Source of the DNA: Rotaria sp. Silwood1 | Lineage: Eukaryota; Rotifera; Eurotatoria; Philodinida; Philodinidae | Direction: 5' to 3' | DNA: 64,000 bases | Assembly: GCA_905250075.1 (NCBI GenBank) | Contig: CAJNOP010000334.1 | Location: 119,516 to 183,515 of the forward strand | Shown: positions 37,196 through 48,731 of the stretch, in pieces | Layout: the number at the start of each line of letters is the position of its first letter | How positions within the stretch are numbered: the stretch's first letter is position 1 | Notes under the pieces: model-generated | Told to the model about the DNA's origin: nothing | Databases searched by the model: none | Seen by the model: the letters and a program-made list of their open reading frames with translations, nothing else | Position numbers and translations under genes: made by a program

Positions 37196-40100
37196 CTTAG
37201 TTTTAGTTTTATCGATCAATATTTCAATAAATTATCAAGATCAATCTTTTCAAAATTCAAATGAAATAATTCTCGAAAATAAAAGTAAAAAAATTCCTAA
37301 AAAAAATATTTTCAATAAAAACATCAAGAATATAATATGATAGAACAAGTTAAATCTCTATTTTAAATATCTTATTTGTTTTATTTTAGTTATTAATATC
37401 AGAGAAAAATCGAATTCAACTTATATTTATAAACATATTTCATCTTATCAAGAAAATCTTCATTCACAAATATTTCAAAATGAAAATAATTCAAAAACAA
37501 ATGGTGTTTTTTTCTTTTTTTTTGGTCTAAAATTTAAAATATTAGTTTGTTTTTTTTTTTATCGTTATTATTTGTTAGAACCTCTTATTATTTGTTATTA
37601 TACAAATTGGTCTCAATATCGTCATGGTAAAGGTCAATTTTATCCTGAATATATTGATATAAATCTTTGTACTCATATAATATATGCATTTGCAAAAGTC
37701 GAAAATTCTCGTATAAATCCATATGAATGGAATGATGAAAGTAGTCCATGGTCAATAGGTATGTATCAAAGAATAATTAATTTACGTAAAACAAATAAAT
37801 TAAAAATTTTACTTGGACTTGGTGGATGGAATCATGGAAGTTATTCTTTTTCTCAAATGGTTCATAATCAAACACAACAAAATTATTTTATTCAAACAAC
37901 AATTAAATTTTTAGAAAAACATCAATTTGATGGACTTGATCTTGATTGGGTAAACGATTTAAACATAATAATAATATTTTTCTTATTATTATTATTTATA
38001 TTATTAAAGGAATATCCTGGTTCACGTCAAGGTTCAACACCAACTGATAAACAACATTTTACTAATTTATTAATTCAACTTAAAAAAGCTTTTCGTCCAT
38101 TTAATTATTTATTAACAGCAGCTGTTGCTGCTGGAAAATCAACAATTGATGGAGCTTATGAAATAGATAAAGTTTGTCAAATTCTTGATTTTGTTAATTT
38201 AATGTCCTATGATTTACATGGGTTAGTCAAGATAAGATGATTTTATTTATTTTAAATTAAAATTTTTCTTTTTATAAAAAAAAAGTTCATGGGAAACTAA
38301 AACTGGTATTCATGTACCATTATATAGTCGTCAAAATGATAATCAATTCGATAAAGAATTAACACAAGATTGGTCTGTTAGATATTGGATAAATAATGGT
38401 TGTTCTTCATCGAAAATTGTTATGGGTTTAGCACTTTATGGTCGAACATTTCGATTAGCTAATTCAATGAAGAATTCTATTGGTTCACCAACTGTTGGAG
38501 CAGGTTTTTATATTCGATTGTTATTTTGAGAATTTCTTAAATAAATTTATTTAAGGTAATGCTGGTTTATATACAAATGAACAAGGATTTTTAGCTTATT
38601 ATGAAATCTGTACACGTATTAAACAACAAGGTTGGACCAAAATATTTGATCAAGAACAAAAATCAAATTATGCTTATAAAGATGAAGAATGGGTTGGATA
38701 TGATGATATTTATTCAATTGATTATAAGGTTTTTACTTTTCTCTTTCTCTTATTTATAATTATTTTCTTAAATAGATTGAATATGTTAAACAAATGGGTT
38801 TAGCAGGAATAATGTTTTGGTCAACAGATCTTGATGACTTTACTGGTAGTTATTGTAATCAAGGAAAATATCCTCTAATGACTAAAGCTGTTAATCTTAT
38901 TCGTTCAAAAATTCAATTAAATCCTATATTAAATTCTTCAACAATTAATTCTCAAATATATTCTACAATATTAACTAGTGAATCTACTTCAACATTTAAA
39001 TCAAATACATTATCTTCTTTGACATCATCTTCAACAAGATCATCATCACCTACAAATAGTAAATTTATTTTATTATACAAGTTTTTTTCTTTCAAAATTT
39101 TCCTTTGTTTATAATCAAGTTGACATGTTTCAATTTAAATTGAACAATATTCTTTCTTCGAAATATTGATAAACTAGCGAGAACCCGTGCATATTGCACG
39201 GCTGTTTTCTCCTTTAATGTATCACCTCAAACATTTAACTTTTCATCCAGTAAAATACATACAGACACTCGATATTATATATATAGATAGGTTGCCCTAC
39301 AACCTCATACTCTCATATCGCATATATTTTTATAGTCCATGCAGCCTTATCTCTCTATTGCCTTACTCCCTTCAGGGCCTATGAATACCCCCATAGGATA
39401 GCCCTTGGGAACCTATAAGTACCTCATATAATGTCCCTAGAGATCTTCCCTTATAGCCTTATGTGACCTTTAATCTTTGACGTTTGATCCGGCACAGAGA
39501 AACAGACAGACACTGAACATTATATATATAGATGTTTAAAAAAAATAAAAAAATAAAAAGAGAAGTCTAGTATTCCGAAGTCTTTGATAGATATATGTTA
39601 AATTAATGATAATAGATAATAAAAGAGAACATCCTAATAATCGACTAAAGAATAATCAATCAACAAATATATTAAAACTTTTTAATTTAATCTAAATTAA
39701 TTCTAAAAAATGTTTTGTTTAAATGTCGACTATTAGTCGAATTATTGAAAATATATGAAAAAAAATAATTATAAATAAATAAAAATGAATCTGATCAAGA
39801 TCGAATTTCGATGATATTTATTCGAATTCGGATTAAGTATAGAAAATTTTTGTTTTGTTTTAGTAAAATATTTATTTTATTGAAAAATTAAAAAAAAAGT
39901 ATTAATTTAGGTTTATCTCAATCAATTGTTTGTATGACAAGAATCAATAAATTAATGTTGAATAATGTTAACAACATTTATTTATGTTCATATTTAATTA
40001 TAATTGAACGAGATTTATTATCAATAGATATTGATTTATTTCAATCCACTATTTCATCAGATATTCGTTCGTTTTTATTTTTATTTTTTTATTTAAAGTT

Positions 40101-43100
40101 TATATATTGATTATTATTTTCTTATAAATATAAATATTTATTTATTTTTAGTTAAACAATTAAGATTAATGAAAATAAAAAATGAAAATTTAAAAATATA
40201 TTATTCAATACTTGGTCAATGGAATTCGAAACATTTCGATTTACTTCGTAATGATCAACAAAGAAATAAATTAAATAAAAAAATCGAACAATATTTAATT
40301 GATTTTACTTTTGATGGACTTGGTTTGTATCGAAAAACAATTTTTATTTATTAGATTTATTTAGAAACAAAAAAAAAATAGAATGATTATTTTATTAAAT
40401 AATAGATATTGATTGGAATATAGATATTGATCAAATATATTCATTTACAGATAAACATATATTAACAAATTGGCTTTTAGTATGTTAATATCAAATTTTA
40501 TTTTTTTCTTTTTCTTTTTTGTTATCCGAAAAACTCCAAAATAGGAATTAGGTTATTTATTTCTATCAAATAAATATTCATTATCAATTGGTATAAGTGG
40601 AGAAAAACGTATTATTGATAATTATTATGATTTAAATATAATATCAAAGTAAATTATTTTCATTAATTTATTCTCTCTTTAATTAAATTAATTTAAGAAT
40701 GGTTAATTTTATTCGTGTAATGGTTATCGATTGGACAATTATAAATAAAACTAATTTAATTAATCGATTTAATTCATTTGAAAATCCCCGATATAATTAT
40801 CAATTTAATTATATTGTAAATAATATATTTATTTAATTAAATTAACAAAAAAAAAGTCTAATATTATATTCCTTTAATAGAATTCAATTATGAATTATAT
40901 TCAAACTCTTGGTTTATCTATTAAAAAACAAACAATATCTGTACTAACATATGGACGGGTTTTTCAATTTAATCATTATAATCAATATATTATTCCATCA
41001 TCACCTATTTATTTATCAAATATATTACCTTATTCACATGTTTGTTTCTTTTTTCTTATTTAATTTAATTTAATTTAATTATTTTAGATTTGTAAATTAT
41101 TAAAAAGAAATGATTTAATTGAAAAATCTGATAATATAACTTATTCATCATATTTATTTAATTTAAAAAGAAAAGAAATGATCATATTTGATACAATTGA
41201 TGATATTAAAATAAAAGTAAACATTTTATTTTTATAGAATTATTTACAGAAAATCTTTGAAAAGATTTTTTTAAATTGAATTTATTGAAAAAAATTCGAT
41301 TTTTTTGATAAGAAATTCCCTATAGAAATCATTAAAAATCTATTATTAACTTTTAAAATATTTTCAAGATGAACTAAACAATAGTTATCTATGAAATTTC
41401 TATATTATATTAACAAAAGAAATTTTTCAAGTTTTAATATTATTTTATTTGAATAAAATTTGACTAGAATGAAAATTTTTATTTCGAATTCGAATATTTC
41501 ATATAGAATATAATTAATATATATATATATATTGTTTTGTAAAAAGGCTCGTTTTGCTAAATTGGAAGGTTTATTTGGTATAACATTATCATGGTTAGAT
41601 ATGGATGATATATATCGTTTATGTGGAAAAGGTTTTTATCCATTATTAAATACAATTGCAAATGTTTTACATTTAAATATAAATAAACAATCTAGTATGA
41701 TTTTTTAATTAATATTTAAACATTTGTTATTTGTTATTTGTTATTTTTATTTTAGATGAAAATTCTTTAAATGATTTAAAAGAAAAATCAAATGAAAAAG
41801 TGTTATTTTGTTCAGTAAGTTCAAATGCAGATAAATATTATGGTTTAAATAGTTTTAGATTGGATAAAATAAAAGAAAATATTTGTATGTATTTATTAAT
41901 TGATTATAATAATACTCTTTTATATAAATCAATATCAATATCAACATATAATAAATTAAAAATAATTCTTACTATTAATATAAATCAAATTAATATTATT
42001 AATCAATTTATAAATAAATTAACAAATAGACAAATATATGGTTTTAATATTAATTTAAAAAGAATTTCAAATGATATTATTGAAAAATTTCATGTATAGT
42101 TATTTATTTAATAATAAGATAAAAAAACTTATTTTGTTAATTATAGTTAATAAGATCAATATTATCGAATAAATATTTGTTAACAATATCATTTCAAATT
42201 GAACCAAATCAATATATAATATATGAATATTATAATTTAATTAAATTAAATAAGTTAGTTAATATAGATATTTAAATATTTAAATAAATTATTTGTTTTC
42301 TTAATTCTAAATATAATTAGTCTAGTTGATTATATTATTATTCTTCCATTTGATCAGAAATCAACAGAACATTTTCAAGAACTAAAACCATGGAATAGTA
42401 TTTATTATATTAATAAAGATAATTTAAAATTAAATTTAACTTTTTTTTCAATGGTTAGTAGAATAAAATTTATTTATAAAAAAAAAAGTTAATATTTTAT
42501 TATTTATATATAGAATTCAATTCTTACTCGAATTCTTTCCTATGGTATATCAAAAGATAAATTAATAATGAGTATTCCAACATATGGTTTATCATTTATA
42601 TTAGAAGATAATAATAAATATAATATTAATGATCGTCTATTAGGACAAGGTTTTCCAGGACGAATAACACATAAAAAAGGAATACTTGCTGCTTATGAAG
42701 TTAAACTTTTAATTTAAAATATTTTTGTTTGTTTAATATTAATAATAATTTTTTTTTCAATTTAGATTTGTGATTTAATTAAACAAGAAAATTACAGAAA
42801 ATTTTTTGATAATAATACTTTATTATTTATGGCACATAAATTAAATAAATTAATTATTTATGATGATACAGAAACATTTATATTAAATAATAATATAATT
42901 AGAAATGGAACAATTGAATATAAATCAAATATAATAATTAATAATAATATAGCTGGTGTACTTGTACATTACATTGATATGGATGATTATATCGGTTTAT
43001 CATGTAATCGTGGTCAATATCCAATAACTTCACTTGTATCTCAAATATTTTCACTTAATAAATCATCTTTAAAAACAACAACAATTAAAAATTCAACTAA

Positions 43101-43929
43101 AATTAATAATTTATGTTCAGGAATTAGTCAAAATCAATTAATTGAAGATAAAACTGATTGTCGTTATTATTATTTATGTCAATTAAATAATAGTAAACCT
43201 ATTTCACATTTACAATGTCCTAAATATATGACTTTTTCAACAAAAGAAAAAATATGTACATATCAACATTCTGTAAGTTTAATTTATAACTATATCTATT
43301 TAGATATAGATTTTTTTAAATCTTTAACAAATATTAAAATAAATTTCCTTGATTAAAAGATATAAATTAGAATGTTAAATAGAATTATTGATAACAAAAA
43401 CTTTCTTTCTGTTTTTTTTTGTTGGTTTATTCTATTTGGCGTTGACAGAACATATTATTCTTATTATTTATTAATTAATTATCAAATAATTATATATATT
43501 TTAAAAAAAAAACCAAATATCTAAATATCTGTCAAAATATTTTAAAAGTCTATTATAAAAATATTATTTTTAAATATCTAATATGTTTTTTAATATAATT
43601 TATATAGAATTGTTCTTCGGACGGCAAATTCAATTCAATAATAAAACCTATAGAAAAAAGTGAAGAATTCTTATCAAAACAATCAAATAAAGGTAATTAT
43701 ATATATATATATATCACATTTCGAATTATCAAAATAAAATTCGTCTTTTAATATTATTTAAATAGTATTTGAATGTGAAAAAGCGAATGGAATATTTTCC
43801 GATTTGTCAGATTGTCGACAATATATATTATGTTCAAATAAAATACCTTTTTTAATTAAATGTCCATTAAAAACAAAATTCAATTCATTATTAAATCGAT
43901 GTAATTGGTGGTCGAATATTTGTCCTTAA
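37196..43929 (+). CDS. Multi-GH18 chitinase-like protein with two CBM14 domains (at least 1342 aa)
   Basis: GH18 enzymes hydrolyse chitin. At least 22 exons join in phase: 37196-37284, 37390-37503, 37579-37949, 38010-38221, 38286-38503, 38556-38728, 38776-39058, 39911-40066, 40152-40322, 40406-40479, 40545-40648, 40698-40815, 40881-41039, 41088-41216, 41547-41694, 41756-42093, 42146-42253, 42321-42453, 42514-42699, 42766-43272, 43618-43692, 43766-43929. Module 1 is intact: [22 protein letters not shown], catalytic [12 protein letters not shown] (Asp-x-Asp-x-Glu; the Glu starts exon 4) and [13 protein letters not shown] Ser/Thr-rich linker follows. Module 2 has FDGLDIDWN, with Asn in place of the catalytic Glu. 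Module 3 keeps [10 protein letters not shown] and YIDMDDYIG but has no recognisable catalytic motif. Two six-cysteine CBM14 (peritrophin-A) domains end the protein. The N-terminal signal exon is unresolved. Modules 2-3 are rich in Ile, Asn and Lys, reflecting AT bias. Confidence 0.85.
39174..39532 (-). mobile_element. Non-autonomous Helitron-like element in a chitinase intron
   Basis: Read on the minus strand it begins TCTATATATATAATG (TC at 39532-39531, preceded by A) and ends with a hairpin CCGTGC-AATAT-GCACGG, then GTTCTCGCTAG (CTAG at 39177-39174, followed by T). A 5' TC, a 3' hairpin close to CTRR and insertion between A and T without duplication are the Helitron hallmarks. A second 5'-like terminus (TCTATATATATAATATCGAG) lies inside at 39287, giving a composite of 114 and 359 bp. 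The body 39288-39500 is GC-richer than the surrounding intron. No Rep/helicase is encoded. Confidence 0.8.
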
Positions 43930-46900
43930 ATTTTATTTTTATTATTTATTTCAACATTCTCAAATAATAACAAATCGTCATTTATATTCTCCTTTATCTT
44001 TTTTCATTCTCATTCTCATTTTGATTTTTTTTTCTTTTTTCTCTGATTTATTATCAATAGTTTATTCTCATTTTTTTATTTTATTATTCTCATAAATAAG
44101 ACTTGTTATTTCAAGACTTATGTAATTCTCAATTGACTAGCTAACGATTTATATATTCAATTCGATTGATGATCATATCAAATGTTCATTTCTCTAGCTC
44201 TTACTTCAAGATTGTTACTCATCCATAAGACAATATTTTGTCAAGATTTATAATCTTGTCTATCAATTGAAACACAAGTTTTTTGTTTTTGAATAATTTC
44301 ACAAATTGAAAATCTTAGTTTTATAGATGAATAAATAAATTCGTGTTGTTCTATGAATCGAGAGTGTGAGAATGTCTTAATTATCTCGTCAAATAGTGAG
44401 TATATAAATGAGAATGATTCGATTCTTGATAAAAAGAATGAAAAATAAAACTTATGTGCAATTTTATTTAAATATGAAAATATGTTTATAACCACCATAA
44501 TCGAATTGATAATCTTGAAGATAATTTATTAAAAATCAATTATAAGTGATGAAAAATTCAGATTTCACTTTTTTTTTATTTTTATTCTGTTGCACATTGT
44601 TTTAATTATGATTTAGATTGAAATTTATAAAATATTCTTGTTGCCTTGTTTCCAGTTGCATTTAATTCAATTCACTAGATATTTACTTTATATTAAAGTA
44701 AATCATCTAAATTCAACTGTTACAATTTTCATCTGAAGTTTTACTTATGAAAAAAGATTTCTTAGACAAGATTATCATAGAAACGTCTCGAAAGTAAAAA
44801 TGTTGATTTGAGAGGAAGCTTATACTTAAAGGTAAAAACAAACTTTTTAACTCAGATTTTCAAGACATCTATCATAGCCGAATCTGTAACAACTCACAGT
44901 TTTATGAACTAGTTTGTTTTTGACTATTGAATATAGTGGTCAACTCTTTTCATATAGTGCACAGTCGGGAGCTTTAGCATAAGCCGGCGGATATGTGACT
45001 TTTTTTGCTTCCAATTGGCTTTCATTTCACTAGAAATGACAGAATACCATTCGGAAAATCGTTTTCAAGAAAATAAAAGGATTTTTCAAAAACAAAATTT
45101 TCTTTTTTAAATATGTTGAGCTACATGTCATTCGATGTAGTTTAATGCATTTATACTGAATATCGTCTTAGTTTTTCCTCAAAATGTAACATGAATGTTT
45201 AAAAGTTGATTTTCGGTCAAAAACCTGTGATTCGGAGAAAATATCTAAAATAGCCAAGGAAAGATTTCAAGAGTTGGCTTTTCTATAGTAATTAAAATAC
45301 ATATGTTGATATATTTGGTGAAAATGCGCGCTCGATCAGACATTACCTCTTTGTAAGGTTTTCAATATACGAAATGGCAAGGTTTCCGGTAGTATTTCCG
45401 TATAAAACTCGTGGTTTTCTACTCTATTTTAAAATGGATTACAATAATTTTTTTTAACATAAAGTTCATAGGTAAGCAAGTTTTTCGAGATATTGTTTGC
45501 TTGCAAAAAAAATTGTGTTATATTATCGAGCAGCTTGATATTGTTTATTTATGCCTATTTCTGGGTTCAATCTTTGTCAGACTATTTTCTAGAGTTTTAT
45601 AAAATTTTGAGAACCTCTATTTTAGAAAATGATAGATCAGATATGTACGTATCGACGCAAGCGGTTAGATTGTGGAAAAGATTATTTTCGGATATGTCCT
45701 CTTGGCTCCTTACTGTGCCACACCCCTAGAAGCTCAATCATTCTCACAGATACAGACAGTGATTAATCTAGATACTTACAATGCAATGAAATGAAGAATA
45801 TATAAATACAAAAAGAAAGAGAACAGAAGAAAAAAAGCGAAATAAAAACTTGCATATAAACTCATACACCCGTGTACATATATATATATATACACAGAAT
45901 CTGAATGTACGTACTATGCTAGGGTGCTCTCTAATAGGTATAGATGACAATGATAAATGTCGGAATCATGAGTTCTATAGCAGTAATACTTAGCCTAGAA
46001 CTGTGTTCCTAACAATACTTATAATAGCTTAATTAAGCAAGTTTGTCAGCAAAAATTTACAAGTTACTTTGATGACTCATAACGAAAATAGCATCTTTCG
46101 AAACTCAATTGACAATCCATGTATCTTTAAGGATTATTCAGAAACTCACTATCAGTTATTCAGCATATCATGACAGGTATATGGCTAGATCAACTAAAAA
46201 ATATTCCCCAAGGTGATTCTGCTTCAATTTGCTCAATACAGATAGATCATATCAATCAGTACCATTGAATATAACATCATGTGGTAGATATCATCGATTT
46301 CTATCTGAAACAATCATTTTCTTAATTCATACGAATCATAAAAGGAACATTTTAGTCATAGGAAGAGTCACAATAGCCTATTGTAGAAAAAATGACCTGG
46401 TTGAGACGAGTCTTGATTAATAACATGACTGAATCTAATATCGATAAATAGATCTCATCGATCTCTATCTGGAACAAATATTTTCATAACTGTCATAACT
46501 ATTGAAATGAATATTAGGCTAAATTATGAAAAATATAGTTTTTGGATGTTTTTAGATATTTCTCACGATAAAAACCTTTCGAAAGTTGTGCATTCTGCAT
46601 TATATTCGATGTTCTATCTCTTACAACCAATAGCTTTTTTTCACACAAGTCTGAAGGCTAATATTTTGTCAAAACATTCGAATATGATAAGATTACTTTT
46701 CGTGCTGCTATAAGATTCATGTAAAGAGCCAAATATAAACATTCACAATATTCAGTCAGTTCAATAAAATAGCTTGTCGAACAAGTATTCAACCAGAAAT
46801 AATACTCAAGTGAGCTGAGATTCAACCCGCTCAACAATCAGTATAACCAAGATTGATACATTTCTAATGATATTGATATCAGCTAAAAATGTCGAAAAGT

Positions 46901-47714
46901 GGTAGGTAAATCATCTACTGTCTATTGTCACTTTGATCAATATTTGATTATGTCATTGACAAATTCCTTACTAAGCACTGAATAATCAATAAATAATTTA
47001 TCTTTGTCAGTAATCAATTAACAAGAAATCTTTTCAGTTGCATAGGTAATTCCTTCCTATAAAAAGATTAGAGGATGCGTCAAAAGTGTCTCCCTAAAAT
47101 GCTATTATCTCAATGACTGATGGATTGAAAGGTGAACAGTAATATAGCTATTGTTACTAATGAAGGGTAGACTTTTTTTTGTTTATTTTGCAACACATTT
47201 CTTCACTCCTTTCTCATTTCATTCATCCATCAAAAATACAATAATGAACTAATTAATATATTTTACTGATCCTCTATTGACATACCGTTCATGAACATAA
47301 ATCATAATAAACATTCTATCACAGTCTGTGATTGTGTCTGATTAGCATCTTTAAGTTTTTCAAATATTCTCATCATGATATAGCTTCATTTAGCCGTTCG
47401 ATGAAATCAGCCTCTTGTTATTATATTGTGTCGGTTTCGAAATTCTGTCATTCTGACATGACATCTAGATTTAATATCTAATGTCTACATATTAGTGGCT
47501 ATATATTATACCAATAGACTTTTTCCTGTGTTTTATACCTTTAATAATTGCTAAAAACAGATAAATGACATGACGTAAGACTGTTTATAACAATTCAGTG
47601 TGTTTTTTTAAATATTTAAGGACGTAAAAATAATTGAATAAAGACAATAAATGAGATTATTTCTCAAATATAGATATCGTCTATTTATTCTTGTGTATAA
47701 ATTGACGCAATAGA
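43930..47714. other. Intergenic DNA between chitinase and acetyltransferase genes
   Basis: No gene domain was recognised. Small open frames near 44241-44498, 45411-45729 and 46229-46713 show no family signature and no splice partners. AT-rich throughout, slightly less so at 44900-46500. Confidence 0.35.
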
Positions 47715-48722
47715 ATGTTGTCATCGACAATCTTGCAGGAATCTCAATTATCAATCACTTATCGTTATGTGACTAAAAACGAACAAGAAAAATCACTTAA
47801 ACTTTGGCAAACAGTATTTGAACCAAAAAGTGATGGATATTTTGAGCGATACTTTTTGTCCACAGCTTCACCTCATTATCAAGAAGGAGACACATTGGGA
47901 GCTTGGTTTGATGATAATATATTAGTCAGTGTTGTGCACATACGACGAATGATTTTGAGATCAGTCAACAATGAAACATTTCTGTGTGGTGTTATTTCCA
48001 ATGTGGCCACTTTAGCAGAATTCAGAAATCAAGGTTTATCGCGACAACTTCTTACACAAGCAATTAAGAAGATGGAACAAGAAGCGTTCGATATATCAAT
48101 ATTAGGAACTGGACGCTCCAATCATTATTTATCATTAGGCTGGCAACCTCTTACAATTCGAACATCGTATGTTATTAATATACCTGAAAAGATATTTTCT
48201 TGCAATTATGATATGTCATGGATATCGGCATCATCTCTCTCATTTTATGATCAACTACTCGAACTTTATACTGCTCATCCACGTTCTTACCAGTTTGATC
48301 GAGATTCTTCTTTAATGTTCGAACATTGGATCGGTTGGCATTGGAAAGAAGATTTCGCTTTTATCTGTATGTTACAGAATAAAAAAGGATATATAGTAAT
48401 CAGTCAACCAGATGGTAAACAATACAACGTATCTATATCAGAATTTCGAGCACTTGATATAGATTCGGAGATAACTTTACTTAATATGGCTGCCGAAGAA
48501 ATTCGTCGTCGATATGGTCACAAAAACTTTCTTCTTCACACACTTCCTCAATATACAACGTTGAAGTCACTGGAATGGGACAATAATGATTTGATTTATG
48601 AGCAAAATCAAGATATTATGATTCGAAATATTCGATTAACAGATGATTTATTTCAGAAAATCAAAGCGGGTTTTGAAACAGAAGATGGAAAAGCTACAAT
48701 ATGGCCAGGAGAATACTTTTGA
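47715..48722 (+). CDS. GNAT-family N-acetyltransferase (335 aa, intronless)
   Basis: GNAT enzymes move an acetyl group from acetyl-CoA to an amine. The acetyl-CoA-binding motif A is seen at about residues 93-113: VISNVATLAEFRNQGLSRQL, with Arg104-Asn-Gln-Gly-Leu-Ser as the pyrophosphate loop. HYLSLGW at about 137-143 is the C-terminal part of the fold. The remaining 180 residues form a second domain, a length and layout seen in bacterial and fungal large GNAT proteins. The substrate is unknown. The gene is a single open frame with no intron, unlike its many-exon neighbours, which fits acquisition from bacteria or fungi but does not prove it. The first ATG is used. AATAAA at 48726-48731 starts 4 bases after the stop. 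Confidence 0.85.
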   Translation: MLSSTILQESQLSITYRYVTKNEQEKSLKLWQTVFEPKSDGYFERYFLSTASPHYQEGDTLGAWFDDNILVSVVHIRRMILRSVNNETFLCGVISNVATLAEFRNQGLSRQLLTQAIKKMEQEAFDISILGTGRSNHYLSLGWQPLTIRTSYVINIPEKIFSCNYDMSWISASSLSFYDQLLELYTAHPRSYQFDRDSSLMFEHWIGWHWKEDFAFICMLQNKKGYIVISQPDGKQYNVSISEFRALDIDSEITLLNMAAEEIRRRYGHKNFLLHTLPQYTTLKSLEWDNNDLIYEQNQDIMIRNIRLTDDLFQKIKAGFETEDGKATIWPGEYF

Positions 48723-48725
48723 AGA

Positions 48726-48731
48726 AATAAA
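48726..48731 (+). promoter_or_regulatory. Poly(A) signal just after the acetyltransferase stop
   Basis: AATAAA starts 4 bases after the TGA stop; as with the diacylglycerol kinase gene, the 3' untranslated region would be very short. Confidence 0.4.

Noticed and set aside
37950-38009. Hydrophobic segment inside the chitinase module that looks like a transmembrane helix
   Set aside because: It is the translation of a 60-bp intron with good donor and acceptor; removing it restores the GH18 catalytic motif DLDWEYPG.
45493-45729. 78-codon open frame
   Set aside because: Two overlapping frames on the same strand, no domain, no splice partners.
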